Assembly (NCBI RefSeq): GCF_030490285.1
Contig: NZ_CP129884.1
Location: 496,001 to 560,000, forward strand
Origin: Methylomonas montana
GTDB taxonomy: Bacteria; Pseudomonadota; Gammaproteobacteria; Methylococcales; Methylomonadaceae
Direction: 5' to 3'
Length of the DNA: 64,000 nucleotides
The position numbers and the translations under genes were made by a program. Below, piece after piece: positions 53,287 through 62,741 of this stretch. Numbering within the stretch: position 1 is the stretch's first letter; every line of letters begins with the position of its first letter. The notes under the pieces were generated by a model, which had not been told where the DNA came from, ran no database searches, and was given only the letters and a program-made list of their open reading frames with translations.

Positions 53287-53714
53287 CGATCAATCTCCTG
53301 GTAATACGTCACAATTTGAGACGAAGTTAATGATTAGGCGACAGAGCTCAGATGACCAGTGCTGTATCCAGAAGACTGGAGCATGCGATCTTTCGTTATT
53401 TTTATCCATGACGTCGGTCGCTAGCGTTTAAGCTCCGGAGATACGATACTGAGAGAAGCCGTAGGAAGTCAAATATTAGATGTGGTTCACAAATTTTGAT
53501 TGCTTTGGTGGATTGGCCTAATCAAGGTAAATCGTCGAGGAAACGTGATAAGGTGCGCTGGCTTATAGATTGCCGCCGTCAGACGCCTCTGTCGAGTGAG
53601 CTAGCCAAGGCCGTAACGCAAATAACCAACGGGCATGGGCATTGCGCCGAATGCTAAACGATCCCATGGGCGTACGGTTTCGTCTATTGTCGCCCTACCG
53701 ACGACACCAAGGCC
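53287..53714. other. Intergenic region upstream of the PEP-CTERM gene
   Basis: About 430 bp between the start of the PEP-CTERM gene and the stop of tpm. Apart from the ribosome-binding site of the former at its edge I recognise no gene, RNA or terminator. The promoter of the surface protein should lie here. Confidence 0.4.
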
Positions 53715-54386
53715 TTACAGCTGCGTTTTACTGGATAAGCGATAAACCTTGTATTGGCCGGCCTCACCAGCATCGCCCACTTCCAGATCGAATTCGCCGA
53801 TGCTTTGGACGTGACTTAGTTCAATCGCAAAGCCCTCGCCATACAGGTCTTGAACTTCGGCCGCGATGTTGGTGGCATTATCCTCGGATGACTCTGCTTC
53901 GATGTCTTCGGTAGTCAGCAGCAAGATAGTGGCCGTTGCTGGTACGAGTCGCTGTAATTGCGAGACATACTGCTCGCGGATATCTTCGGGTAATGCCGTT
54001 AACGCGGCGCGGTCGTAAACGATATCGACTGCTCCCAAATCTGCGGCGGTCAGCGAAAAATAATCGCCGCACAAGATAGTTAATATGCCGCTCCGCCACA
54101 ACGTGAACTTACCCACGCGTCGGCGAGCCGGCCGCAGCTGGTTTTCCTTAAAAAATGCCCGCACCGCGATGTCGCTCAATTCGACGCCGATAACCTGGTG
54201 CCCCTGTTCGGCGAGCCAGAGCATATCCAGGCTTTTACCGCAAAGGGGGACAAACACTCGGCTGCCATGTACCGGATTCAGGCCGGGCCAGAATTGCGCG
54301 AGCAAACGATTGACGGCGGGCTGATGAAAATCGGTGCGCCGGTCGCGCCAAAATTGCAGCCACAAGGCATTATCGCGCCCCGTCAT
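53715..54386 (-). CDS. tpm: Thiopurine S-methyltransferase family protein
   Basis: This 223-residue SAM-dependent methyltransferase of the TPMT family begins with LWLQFWRDRRTDFHQPAVN. The SAM-binding segment VFVPLCGKSLDMLWLAEQGH continues QVIGVELS, and VDIVYDRAALTALPEDIREQY follows. Bacterial members methylate thiopurines and in some cases selenium or tellurium compounds; the natural substrate here is unknown. The ATG overlaps the stop of the upstream methyltransferase gene (ATGA). Confidence 0.93.
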   Translation of the reverse strand: MTGRDNALWLQFWRDRRTDFHQPAVNRLLAQFWPGLNPVHGSRVFVPLCGKSLDMLWLAEQGHQVIGVELSDIAVRAFFKENQLRPARRRVGKFTLWRSGILTILCGDYFSLTAADLGAVDIVYDRAALTALPEDIREQYVSQLQRLVPATATILLLTTEDIEAESSEDNATNIAAEVQDLYGEGFAIELSHVQSIGEFDLEVGDAGEAGQYKVYRLSSKTQL

Positions 54387-55054
54387 GCCAATGCTCGTGC
54401 GGATGTTTGGCTAAAGCTTAGAAACCGGCCTTTATAACGTTCGCCGTTTTCGATAACGCGTTCGGCAATCCGACTGGAGCAGTCATATCCCAAGCGGGTC
54501 ATTTCCCGGCAAAATCCTACCCGGTTGCCGCGATCGGGATCGACAATCACGATTTGCGCGTCCGGCGCGGCATGACTCGCGATGAAAGCGGCCAGTTGAT
54601 CGGGTTGCTGGCGTTCGTAAAGCACATCGCTGCCGATAATCAGGTCGAATTGGCCTAACTCGGGGTTGCTGATTGCCCAGTTGCCGGTTTGATATTTTAA
54701 TGGCCCCATCTTATTCAGCCGCACATTCTCGCTTAAGAATGCCTGGCTCAAGGGATGCCAATCGCTAACGGTAATATCGCCGGCCCGGCGATGGATCACC
54801 AGACTAGCCAAGCCCAAGCCGGCTCCAATTTCCAGGATACGCTTTCCGGCCAAATCGAAGCTATGCATGGCCAAGGCCAACACCCGGGCAGAAGGCCAAA
54901 TATGCCCGAACAAAGACCAGCTCGCCGGGGAGATGCCCGCCTGATCGGCCTCGCCTTGCGGGTCGGCATATTGTTGTAAGTCGGCTAATGAGCGGATGAG
55001 ATAATCGAGGCCGGCCACGGTGACGGTTTCGAATTTGACACGATAATCTGGCAT
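54383..55054 (-). CDS. Class I methyltransferase, lysine-methyltransferase-like (PF10294 type)
   Basis: This 223-residue SAM-dependent methyltransferase has the SAM motif ILEIGAGLGLASLVIHRRAG, the post-motif DLIIGSDVLYE with the DXXY-like signature of the METTL21/Nnt1 group, and WPSARVLALAMHSF upstream. That group mostly methylates protein lysines. The target is unknown. The ATG at 55054 begins the conserved MPDYRVKFETVTV segment; an earlier in-frame start at 55108 is possible. It is translationally coupled to tpm. The 287 bp upstream (55055-55341) show no feature. Confidence 0.82.
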   Translation of the reverse strand: MPDYRVKFETVTVAGLDYLIRSLADLQQYADPQGEADQAGISPASWSLFGHIWPSARVLALAMHSFDLAGKRILEIGAGLGLASLVIHRRAGDITVSDWHPLSQAFLSENVRLNKMGPLKYQTGNWAISNPELGQFDLIIGSDVLYERQQPDQLAAFIASHAAPDAQIVIVDPDRGNRVGFCREMTRLGYDCSSRIAERVIENGERYKGRFLSFSQTSARALA

Positions 55055-55341
55055 GGGGTTATACGGCAAGGGTTGTGCATCAGGAAAATGTTCTGATCGA
55101 AGGCACAACGCTTACTGAAAAGAGGCATGCAGGCCGAAAAGGCACTCGCGGTGTCGCCCTGGAAACAGGGCAACGGAGATTAAGGTAACACATTGGCTAC
55201 TCGAGTGACCGAGAAGCTATTTTCAATGCTTTGGGGGGACGCCTACCGGACAGACGTCCTCGCTGTCGAACTAACGGGCTGGGGGCATTGCATTCAATCC
55301 GGTTGAAACAGATGATCCAGCAATCAGTTAAACGATAAATC

Positions 55342-55629
55342 TTAAAAAACCGGCACGACCAATACGAATATAAACGCAATGATCGTCCAGATCACGATCT
55401 TGGTTTTTAAGGGTGTGTTTCGCCAGAGGGTTTTCAATTCGTCGCGCAGCGCTTGTGATCGGTCTTCAGCGGCGCGGACCCGTTTCAGAGCGCCTTTTAG
55501 CGTGCGGCTTTCCTGTTTTTGCTGCTCTTCAAACAGCAGTTCGTCGAGCTGGGAATAAAACACGTCGCAGCTCGGACATTTAAATTCCTCGCCTAACCTG
55601 GGCTGGCCGCATTGGGGGCAGTTTTTCAT
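55342..55629 (-). CDS. Small zinc-ribbon protein with a C-terminal membrane anchor
   Basis: This is a 95-residue protein. It begins with a zinc ribbon (CPQCGQPRLGEEFKCPSC, four Cys at about residues 4-21), continues with a charged helical, perhaps coiled-coil, region (about 28-70), and ends in a hydrophobic helix VIWTIIAFIFVLVVPVF at the very C-terminus. This tail-anchored topology would place the ribbon in the cytoplasm. I do not recognise a function. It starts after a terminator hairpin and is separate from prlC upstream. Confidence 0.75.
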   Translation of the reverse strand: MKNCPQCGQPRLGEEFKCPSCDVFYSQLDELLFEEQQKQESRTLKGALKRVRAAEDRSQALRDELKTLWRNTPLKTKIVIWTIIAFIFVLVVPVF

Positions 55630-55644
55630 GATAACTCCTTAAAA

Positions 55645-55682
55645 ACCGGTTGCCTTGATGCTATGTCATCGAGGCAACCGGT
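55645..55682 (-). terminator. Terminator of the oligopeptidase A gene
   Basis: A 16-bp stem with one mismatch: ACCGGTTGCCTTGATG (55645-55660) against CATCGAGGCAACCGGT (55667-55682). On the minus strand it is followed by TTTT. It lies just beyond the prlC stop and before the zinc-ribbon gene. Confidence 0.88.
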
Positions 55683-55700
55683 CAAATTTGCGTCCATGCC

Positions 55701-57839
55701 TTACGCGGCAATGCCGTTATGTCTGAGCAAGGCATCGATATTGGGTTCGCGGCCACGGAAGTTTTTGAACAGCGTCATCGCATCGCTGCTGCCGCCTTGT
55801 TCCAGGATGTTGTGCAAAAATGCCGCGCCGGTAGTTTGGTCGAAGATGCCTTTTTCCTCGAACAAGGAAAAAGCGTCTGCCGACAACACTTCCGCCCATT
55901 TGTAGCTGTAATAACCGGCCGCGTAACCGCCGGCGAAGATATGCGAAAAACTGTGGGCGAAGCGGTTGAAGTCCGGCACCTTGACCACCGCCACTTGATC
56001 GCGGACTTGTTTGAGGATGCTGTAAATCTGACCGCCTTTGGCCGGGTTGTAATGTTGGTGCATCTTGAAATCGAACAAGCTAAATTCCAACTGCCGCACC
56101 ATCATCATGCCGGCCTGGAAATTTTTGGCGGCCAGCATTTTGTCGTACAGCGCATCCGGCAGCGGTTCGCCGGTTTGATAATGGCCGGAGATCAGGCCCA
56201 GCGCTTCTTTTTCCCAGCACCAGTTTTCCATAAACTGGCTGGGCAGTTCCACCGCATCCCATTCGACACCGTTGATGCCGGACACGCCGAGATGGTCGAT
56301 CTGGGTCAGCATGTGATGCAGGCCGTGGCCGAACTCGTGAAACAGCGTTTCCACTTCGTCGTGAGTCAGCAAAGCCGGATCGTTGCCGGTAGGCGGCACG
56401 GGTTCCTGACCCGTCGCCGCACTCGGCAACTGCTCCTTGCGTTGCCCTACCTCCTGCATCCCGGCAGTCGTCACACCATCCCTGGCGATCGGTGGTGTAA
56501 AGTTGCAAGTCAAATATGCGACGGGCGTTTGCAATTCGCGGCCGACTTTTTTTCGGCAGACGCAGTCGTCCATCCAGGCGCCGCCGCGTTTTTTGGCGCG
56601 GGCGTAGAGGTCCAGGAAGAAGCGGCCGCGCAATTGGCCTTCTTTGTCCATAATCCGGTAAAAGCGAGCGTCGGGGTGCCAGGTGTCGAAGTCTTCGATT
56701 TCGCTGATTTGCAGGCCGTAGAGTTTTTCGACGATGGCAAACAGGCCGGGTACGACTTTGCTGTCCGGAAAATAGGCTTTTACTTCTTCCTGCGACAGTT
56801 GGTAGAAATGTTGACGCATTTTTTCCGAGTAATAACCGATGTCCCAGGATTGCAAGTCGTGCAGGCCATGTTCGGTCGCGGCGAACTCCTTCAATTCGGT
56901 CAGGTCGCGGCGAGCTTGGCGCCAGGATTTGTCGGCCAAGTCTTCCAGGAATTTGACCACGTCGTCGGTGGATTTGGCCATTTTGGTGGCCAGCGAATAT
57001 TCGGCGTAGTTGTTAAAACCCAGCAATTGGGCTTTTTCATAGCGCAGGGCCAGAATTTGTTCCATCAACTCGGAATTATCCCATTGCCCGGCATGCGGGC
57101 CTTGATCGGAGGCGCGGGTGCAGAAGGCTTCGTAATGTTCGCGGCGCAGTTCGCGGTTGTCTGCGTAGGTCATCACCGCCAAATAAGACGGAAATTGCAG
57201 ATTGATCAGCCAGCCGTCCTTGCCTTCCGCTTCGGCGGCTTGTTTGGCTTGTGCCAGAGCCGATTCCGGCAGGCCGGCCAAATCGTCGATATGGGTGATC
57301 TGCTTGTGCCAAGCGTTGGTGGCATCCAGCAAATTTTCTTCGTACTGGCTGGCTAGTTTCGATAATTGTTGGTTGATGTCCTTATAGCGGGCTTGCTGTT
57401 CGGGCGGCAAGTCCACGCCGGACAAATGAAAATCGCGTAGCGCGTTGTTGACGATTTTTTGCTGGGCGCGGTCGAGCTTGGCGAATTCGGCACTGTCGTG
57501 GATGGCGTGATAAGCCTGGTACAAGGCCCGGTTCTGGCCGGTTTCGGTGGCGTATTCGCTGAGCTTGCCCAGGCAGGCGTTGTAGGCATCGCGCATTGCT
57601 TCGCTGTTGACCACCGAATTCATATGGCTGACCGGCGACCAGGCTTTGTTGAGGCGGTCTTCGGCGGCTTCGATGGGTTCGATCAGATTTTGCCAGGTAT
57701 AGGGGCCGCCGGCTTGTAGCTGCCGATCTATGATTTGCCGGGCTTCGGCCAGCAACTGGCTGATGGCCGGTTCCACATGTTCGGGCAGGATTTTAGAAAA
57801 TTGCGGTAGTTCGGTGTTTTCGAGTAAGGGATTGGTCAT
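55701..57839 (-). CDS. prlC: Oligopeptidase A (M3 metallopeptidase) with a ~33-residue insertion
   Basis: This cytoplasmic zinc peptidase degrades short peptides, including cleaved signal peptides. HEFGHGLHHML (HEXXH) lies near residue 500; GVEWDAVELPSQFMENWCWE and HQHYNPAKGG follow. It has 712 residues against about 680 in E. coli, as I recall it. The excess lies just before the zinc motif. Between CNFTPPIARDG and NDPALLTHDEVETLF there is an extra segment, VTTAGMQEVGQRKEQLPSAA followed by TGQEPVPPTG. It is in frame and reads like a translated mobile mini-repeat. The rest of the protein is intact, so it may still be active. Confidence 0.95.
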   Translation of the reverse strand: MTNPLLENTELPQFSKILPEHVEPAISQLLAEARQIIDRQLQAGGPYTWQNLIEPIEAAEDRLNKAWSPVSHMNSVVNSEAMRDAYNACLGKLSEYATETGQNRALYQAYHAIHDSAEFAKLDRAQQKIVNNALRDFHLSGVDLPPEQQARYKDINQQLSKLASQYEENLLDATNAWHKQITHIDDLAGLPESALAQAKQAAEAEGKDGWLINLQFPSYLAVMTYADNRELRREHYEAFCTRASDQGPHAGQWDNSELMEQILALRYEKAQLLGFNNYAEYSLATKMAKSTDDVVKFLEDLADKSWRQARRDLTELKEFAATEHGLHDLQSWDIGYYSEKMRQHFYQLSQEEVKAYFPDSKVVPGLFAIVEKLYGLQISEIEDFDTWHPDARFYRIMDKEGQLRGRFFLDLYARAKKRGGAWMDDCVCRKKVGRELQTPVAYLTCNFTPPIARDGVTTAGMQEVGQRKEQLPSAATGQEPVPPTGNDPALLTHDEVETLFHEFGHGLHHMLTQIDHLGVSGINGVEWDAVELPSQFMENWCWEKEALGLISGHYQTGEPLPDALYDKMLAAKNFQAGMMMVRQLEFSLFDFKMHQHYNPAKGGQIYSILKQVRDQVAVVKVPDFNRFAHSFSHIFAGGYAAGYYSYKWAEVLSADAFSLFEEKGIFDQTTGAAFLHNILEQGGSSDAMTLFKNFRGREPNIDALLRHNGIAA

Positions 57840-57874
57840 ATCGGTAGCGAGTGTGGTATGAGTATCGGGAAGAA

Positions 57875-59242
57875 TCAGGACAGCAGATGCATCGCCGCAT
57901 GCACGCGGGCTTGGGCTTTATGCAACACCATCAGCGAGAAGTCAGGGTTAAGTTTGCCTTGGTTGAGCTTGCTGTAAGCGGGTATGGAATTGATATAGGG
58001 CAAGTCGTGGGCATTGCCGGAACCGAAATAACTATGCAGTTTGGCCAGGATGACAATATCGGTCATCGTCAAAACGGGGCCGCTGTCGTAGAGCCAGTTT
58101 TCAGCTTGATGCGGGATATTGCCGAGTTGTTCGGGGAAGCCCAAGGTATGCAACATCAATGCGCCAACCGGACCGCGCAAATAGGGCAAAGCGCTTTGTA
58201 ATTCCGCGAAGCTCGGGCCGTCGTCGGGAAATTGTTCGGCAAAATGCAATAAGGGGATGGCGCCAATGTCGGCAATCAATCCACCCAGCAGCGCGTCTTC
58301 CGGGTTGATGTCGCTGCAATCCTGGGCCAAGACGAAGCTTAAACTGGAAACGTACAGGCTGTTTTTCCACAGAGTCTGCATGCCTTTCATCAACTCGGGA
58401 TCGGTGCAACTGAATAGTTGTTTCAAACTGATGCCCAGCACGAGTTTGCGAGTGGCATTCAAGCCGATGCGGGCTACCGCATCGTGGCAATTACCGATGG
58501 GCACGCCGGAGGTGTAGAGCGCGCTGTTGGCCACTTGAATTAGCTTGGCGACGATGGGTGGGTCGAGTTGAATGATTTCCGCGGCTTCGTGGATGCCGAT
58601 GTCTTTTTTCATGGCCTCTTTCAGCTTGAGTGCGACATCAGGTAAAGAGGGAAGGCGCAGTTTGTTTTCCCGATAGGCTTTGGCGAAGCTGTTGAAGAAC
58701 CGGCTGCCGTTGATAGGGGCCGGTAGCTGAATATCGACCAGTTCCACACAATTGGCGCTTTCCCGGTTTTTGTCGGTCCATAGCCGGTTGATTTCGACCG
58801 GGACTTCCAAAATGAGCACATCGCTGGTCGCCGTAGCGGTGGCGCCGCAATGGCTGCCGCTGTTTAACGGCAAGTGGGCCAGCGCGGAGTCGGCGCGGAT
58901 TTGGTAGCTATTTTCGCTATCGGGTTGCATCTCCAACTCGCCGGCTAATAAGTAAAACACGCTTTTACTTTGTTGGCCGATGGCGAAGATCACGTCATTT
59001 TTCCGATACCGCAAGCTGAATTGAGGGAGGGAACTCAAGGTGGTGGCGTCGAGATCGCGTAGCGGTGCAAATTTTTTCAGTTGCGCCACGGTCAGATTTT
59101 GCCGATGTTTGGTAAATGGCCGGGAAACTTCGATATTCAATGGCCGGATGGCTTGCGTGTTCTGAGTTTCGGTGGTTTTTGCGATCAAAATACCATGTTC
59201 CGCAGCGGCATTTTTTTCAAACAACCTGGTAAACCAATTCAT
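57875..59242 (-). CDS. HDOD protein with N-terminal CRP-like domain, copy 1
   Basis: This 455-residue signalling protein has a cyclic-nucleotide-binding-like beta barrel (about residues 55-165: LRDLDATTLSSLPQFSLRYR, FAIGQQSKSVFYLLAGELEM). An HDOD domain follows (about 185-375: RLPSLPDVALKLKEAMKKD, IIQLDPPIVAKLIQVANSALY, GLNATRKLVLGISLKQLF). The usual phosphate-binding cassette of cAMP receptors (FGE...RSA) is not recognisable, so ligand binding is doubtful. HDOD domains lack HD hydrolase residues and act in regulation. The ATG at 59242 lies one base after the stop of the preceding paralogue. It is the last of three tandem paralogues. Confidence 0.86.
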   Translation of the reverse strand: MNWFTRLFEKNAAAEHGILIAKTTETQNTQAIRPLNIEVSRPFTKHRQNLTVAQLKKFAPLRDLDATTLSSLPQFSLRYRKNDVIFAIGQQSKSVFYLLAGELEMQPDSENSYQIRADSALAHLPLNSGSHCGATATATSDVLILEVPVEINRLWTDKNRESANCVELVDIQLPAPINGSRFFNSFAKAYRENKLRLPSLPDVALKLKEAMKKDIGIHEAAEIIQLDPPIVAKLIQVANSALYTSGVPIGNCHDAVARIGLNATRKLVLGISLKQLFSCTDPELMKGMQTLWKNSLYVSSLSFVLAQDCSDINPEDALLGGLIADIGAIPLLHFAEQFPDDGPSFAELQSALPYLRGPVGALMLHTLGFPEQLGNIPHQAENWLYDSGPVLTMTDIVILAKLHSYFGSGNAHDLPYINSIPAYSKLNQGKLNPDFSLMVLHKAQARVHAAMHLLS

Positions 59243-59243
59243 C

Positions 59244-60533
59244 TCAAGTCCGGAAAAAATTAAGCGCGTCGGCAATTTGTATTTTGGCGTCTTGTAAAGC
59301 TTTCAAGGACATGTCTGGCGTTAAGGCGTTGTCGCCCAGTTTTTGAAAGGCCGGTAAGGTATTCAGCGGCGGCAGTTTTTGCCGATTTGCGTCGCCCAGC
59401 TGGCTGTGAAATTTTGCCAACAGAACGATGTCATGCAGTTGCAATGGCTGACCATCGTCAAAATACCAATGGGTGGTGTTGACAGGGATTTGCTGCAAGC
59501 TATCCGGGAAATGCCATTTTTTCAGGATGAATGCGCCTACCAGGCTTTGCAGGCAGGCTATGCTGGCTTGCAATTCTGCTTCGGTATACTGCGAACTGTC
59601 CAGGCTTTCGGCGAAGGTAACGATCGGTAAGGCGCCGATATTGTGGATTAGGCCGGCCAGCAGGGCTTCGTCAGCATTGATCTCGCCGGACAGGCTGGCC
59701 AAGGTATAACTCAGGCTGGCGACCTGGATACTTTGTTTCCAGAGCGTTTGAATTTTCTGGTTGAGCTGTCTGTTTTTACTTCTGAATAGTTGATGCATGC
59801 TAATGCTGGTGACCAGATTTTGCGTGGTCTTGAAACCCAGGCGATTGACGGCATCGTGGCTGTTCGTGATCGGGTTGGCGCTTCGGTAAACCGGGCTATT
59901 GGCTACCTGAATCAGTTTGGAAGAAATCACCGGATCCAGATTAACGATCTTCACCGCATCGACGACGCTGATCTCTTTTTGCAAGGCGCTACGCAAACGC
60001 AAGGCGACATCGGGTAAGCTGGGTACGTGTAGGTTGTCGGCGCTGAATGCCTCGCAAAAACGGTCGAAGAATACGCTGCCGCGCAAGGCAGATGGAACGT
60101 TGCTGGGATTGATGAGGGGGTTGTTGATCGGTTTGCTGCTGCGTTGCAGGCTAGACAGCGGCAAATAAAGCAGTTTCACTGGCGATTTGGCGATGGCGTT
60201 GAAGGCGTGTTCGCCGTAGGTAGCTAAGGGGTAACAGGCTTTGAACGTGGACTCTTCTACCGCGTAACCGCCACCGTTGCTGGCTTCCAGAAACACCGTG
60301 CCGCTGTAAAGATAAATCAATTGTTCCGCTTCGACGCCACGGTTGAAAATGATATCGCCGGGATTAAAGTGGCGTACGCTGATGGGTAATGCCGTCAATT
60401 CGGCAACTGGCAAATCACCGACCGGGATCAGTTGTTGTAGGAAACTTAACGGAAGTTGATTGATGTGGGCATCAGGGTCAGTGAGGGTCGTCGCGGTCTC
60501 TTCCGACGGTTTTTTGAATAGTTTCCAGAGCAT
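59244..60533 (-). CDS. HDOD protein with N-terminal CRP-like domain, copy 2
   Basis: This 429-residue paralogue of its two neighbours has the same two-domain order. The CRP-like barrel contains FNPGDIIFNRGVEAEQLIYLYSGTVFLEA. HDOD contains NLHVPSLPDVALRLRSALQ, IVNLDPVISSKLIQVANSPVY and RLGFKTTQNLVTSISMHQLF. The C-terminal ends of all three end in a similar helix (here LQDAKIQIADALNFF). It lies 5 bp after copy 3 and 1 bp before copy 1, clearly one operon. Confidence 0.86.
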   Translation of the reverse strand: MLWKLFKKPSEETATTLTDPDAHINQLPLSFLQQLIPVGDLPVAELTALPISVRHFNPGDIIFNRGVEAEQLIYLYSGTVFLEASNGGGYAVEESTFKACYPLATYGEHAFNAIAKSPVKLLYLPLSSLQRSSKPINNPLINPSNVPSALRGSVFFDRFCEAFSADNLHVPSLPDVALRLRSALQKEISVVDAVKIVNLDPVISSKLIQVANSPVYRSANPITNSHDAVNRLGFKTTQNLVTSISMHQLFRSKNRQLNQKIQTLWKQSIQVASLSYTLASLSGEINADEALLAGLIHNIGALPIVTFAESLDSSQYTEAELQASIACLQSLVGAFILKKWHFPDSLQQIPVNTTHWYFDDGQPLQLHDIVLLAKFHSQLGDANRQKLPPLNTLPAFQKLGDNALTPDMSLKALQDAKIQIADALNFFRT

Positions 60534-60538
60534 GCCGA

Positions 60539-61819
60539 TTAAGTGGAAAAGATGCTGAGTGCTTCGTGAATTTTGGCTTTGGCGTCGTGAAGAATCGCCA
60601 AGGTGTTTTCCGGGGACAGGGAAAAGTTCTTCAGCTTGCTGGCCGCCGGAATGGCGGAAATGGCCGGCAGGTCAGCGGTCGATTGCTTGCCGATCAACGC
60701 ATGCAATCGGGATAGCACGACAATGTCGGTCAGGGTTAATTCTGCATCGCTATTTTGATACCAATTGCTGGAGTGTTTGGCGACTTCGATGAATTCTTCG
60801 GCAAAATCCCATTCCTTTAATACCACGGCGCCGACCGGGCCTTTGATGATCGGTATGGCTTGTTCTATTTCGGCGTCGTTATGATATTCGACCGGGAGGT
60901 TGGCGGTGAAATTCAGGAACGGAATCACGCCGATATCGCAAACAAGTCCCGCCAGCAAGGCGCTCTCCGGATTCTGTTGCTGAGTCTGGCTGGCTAATAC
61001 ATGGCAAAGGCCGGACAAATACAAGCTCTGTTTCCACAGATTTTCCAAATGATTTTTGATGAGCGGCGACTTGTTTTTGAATATTTGCTTTAAGCTCAGC
61101 GCGATCACCAGATTGCGTGTGGCATTAAGACCGATACGGACTACCGCTTCCTTACAGGTTTTGGCTCGTATCATGGTGACGTATAGCGGACAGTTGGCCA
61201 CTTCTATCAGTTTGGCGGAGATAGCCGGATCGAGCTGGATAATCTTGACCGCATCGTCGATGCTGACATCTTTTTGGATGGCTTTGCGCAAGTTGATGGC
61301 TACTTCCGGCAGCGACGGAATTTCCAGCTCATGGTCGCTATTTTGAAAGTGCTCGACAAACAATGCTAACAGTCGATTGTTGCTCAGCTCATTGGATATT
61401 TCCAGATGCCCGTGATCGAGTCTGCTGGGTGTCAACATGATTTTTAGGGAAACCCGCAAAATGTCTATCTCGGTTTTTGCGGTTGCCGTGGCTGTGTGTT
61501 TGACGCCGCTACAAATCGGAAATTTGGATTGTGCGCTACCGGCGGTGATTTCGTAACTTTTGCCGGTATGATCCGCCAAGATCACCGTGCCACTTAGCAG
61601 GTATATCGCGCAATCCGCTTCCTGGTTGACGTTGAACAGTACGCTGTCCGCTGCTAAGGTTTCCACATGATTTTCGGTGGCGAAGGATTGCAATATCTCT
61701 TCATTTAAATTCCTGATCGGAAATAACTGTTTCAGCATTTCCGGGGTAATGGCTTTTCCACCGTTCTGCGCTTTGCGCTTGGCTTGGGATTTTTCAAAAA
61801 AAGCTCGGATTCCGTTCAT
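60539..61819 (-). CDS. HDOD protein with N-terminal CRP-like domain, copy 3
   Basis: This 426-residue protein is the first gene of the trio in transcription order. The CRP-like domain (about 30-140) has LFPIRNLNEEILQSFATENH and LFNVNQEADCAIYLLSGTVIL. The HDOD domain (about 165-350) has LEIPSLPEVAINLRKAIQKD, IIQLDPAISAKLIEVANCPLY and GLNATRNLVIALSLKQIF, with the C-terminal helix ILHDAKAKIHEALSIF. Divergence between copies is considerable outside the core, so the duplications are old. No kinase or receiver gene lies beside them. Confidence 0.86.
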   Translation of the reverse strand: MNGIRAFFEKSQAKRKAQNGGKAITPEMLKQLFPIRNLNEEILQSFATENHVETLAADSVLFNVNQEADCAIYLLSGTVILADHTGKSYEITAGSAQSKFPICSGVKHTATATAKTEIDILRVSLKIMLTPSRLDHGHLEISNELSNNRLLALFVEHFQNSDHELEIPSLPEVAINLRKAIQKDVSIDDAVKIIQLDPAISAKLIEVANCPLYVTMIRAKTCKEAVVRIGLNATRNLVIALSLKQIFKNKSPLIKNHLENLWKQSLYLSGLCHVLASQTQQQNPESALLAGLVCDIGVIPFLNFTANLPVEYHNDAEIEQAIPIIKGPVGAVVLKEWDFAEEFIEVAKHSSNWYQNSDAELTLTDIVVLSRLHALIGKQSTADLPAISAIPAASKLKNFSLSPENTLAILHDAKAKIHEALSIFST

Positions 61820-61892
61820 AGTATTTCACTAAACGTTGATGGATCGTGGTTTGGATGGATTGTTACCATGGACATCGCTCCGGTCAATAGTT

Positions 61893-62741
61893 TCATCGGC
61901 TGTTGTCAGTTAATTGCCGTTCGTCGTTCAACAACCGGATGACGGCTGACGTTTCAGGGCGGATGCCGCGCCAAACATAAAAGGCTTCGGCGGCTTGTTC
62001 GACCAGCATACCTAGGCCATCCAGACTTCGGCAGGCATGATGGGCAATCCCCCATTGTACAAACGCGGTTGGCTGGTTGGCGTAGGCTAAATCGTAACAG
62101 CTGCCCTTGCTTGCCAGCAAGGCGGCGGGTAATGGTGGTAGTTGGCCGCTGAGGCTGGCGGAAGTGGCGTTCAGTATCAAATCGAATTGCCTTCCTTGCA
62201 AGCTGGTGTAATCGCAGCCTTGCAGCGGGCCAAGTATCGCAAAGTCATCGGCAATGGCAAGCGCCTTTTCGACGGTGCGGTTCGCAATGACCACGGTTGC
62301 CGGTTGTTGTTCCAGCAGGACAGGCACGATGCCGCGCGTGGCGCCGCCAGCGCCCAGAATCAGAATGTTGGCGCCAGTCAGCGAGATGCCATGGTTGGCG
62401 GTCAAATCGGTGAGCAAGCCGATGCCGTCGGTATTGTCGCCGAAGATGCTGCCGTCCGCTTGACGAGCCAGGGTGTTGACGGCTTTTGCCAACAGCGCGC
62501 GATCGCTGAGGTGGTCGGCATATTGCCAGGCCAGTTCCTTGAGCGGGACAGTGCAATTCAGGCCTTTGCCGCCCGCGGCGAAAAAGTTGCCGACCGCCGT
62601 AGTGAAGATCTCGGCAGGCACGTCTTGAGCGCCATACTGCATGACTTGAGCGGTTTGCTTGGCAAATAATTGCTGAATACGCGGCGATTTGCTGTGGGTG
62701 ATCGGGTGGCCGAAAACCGCATAGGTGTCAATTTTCATCAT
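61893..62741 (-). CDS. aroE: Shikimate dehydrogenase
   Basis: This NADPH-dependent enzyme of the aromatic amino acid pathway reduces 3-dehydroshikimate. The substrate-binding VFGHPITHSKSPRIQQLF, LNCTVPLKE with the catalytic Lys, NTDGIGLL and the nucleotide-binding ILGAGGATRGIVPVLLEQ with NRT are all present. It has 282 residues. Two ATGs (62741 and 62738) are possible. The gene overlaps the end of the membrane-protein gene by 14 bases. Confidence 0.97.
   Translation of the reverse strand: MMKIDTYAVFGHPITHSKSPRIQQLFAKQTAQVMQYGAQDVPAEIFTTAVGNFFAAGGKGLNCTVPLKELAWQYADHLSDRALLAKAVNTLARQADGSIFGDNTDGIGLLTDLTANHGISLTGANILILGAGGATRGIVPVLLEQQPATVVIANRTVEKALAIADDFAILGPLQGCDYTSLQGRQFDLILNATSASLSGQLPPLPAALLASKGSCYDLAYANQPTAFVQWGIAHHACRSLDGLGMLVEQAAEAFYVWRGIRPETSAVIRLLNDERQLTDNSR

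Noticed and set aside
55719-57356. A 545-codon open frame on the plus strand across prlC
   Set aside because: It is antisense to a complete oligopeptidase A gene and has no ribosome-binding site or recognisable domain.
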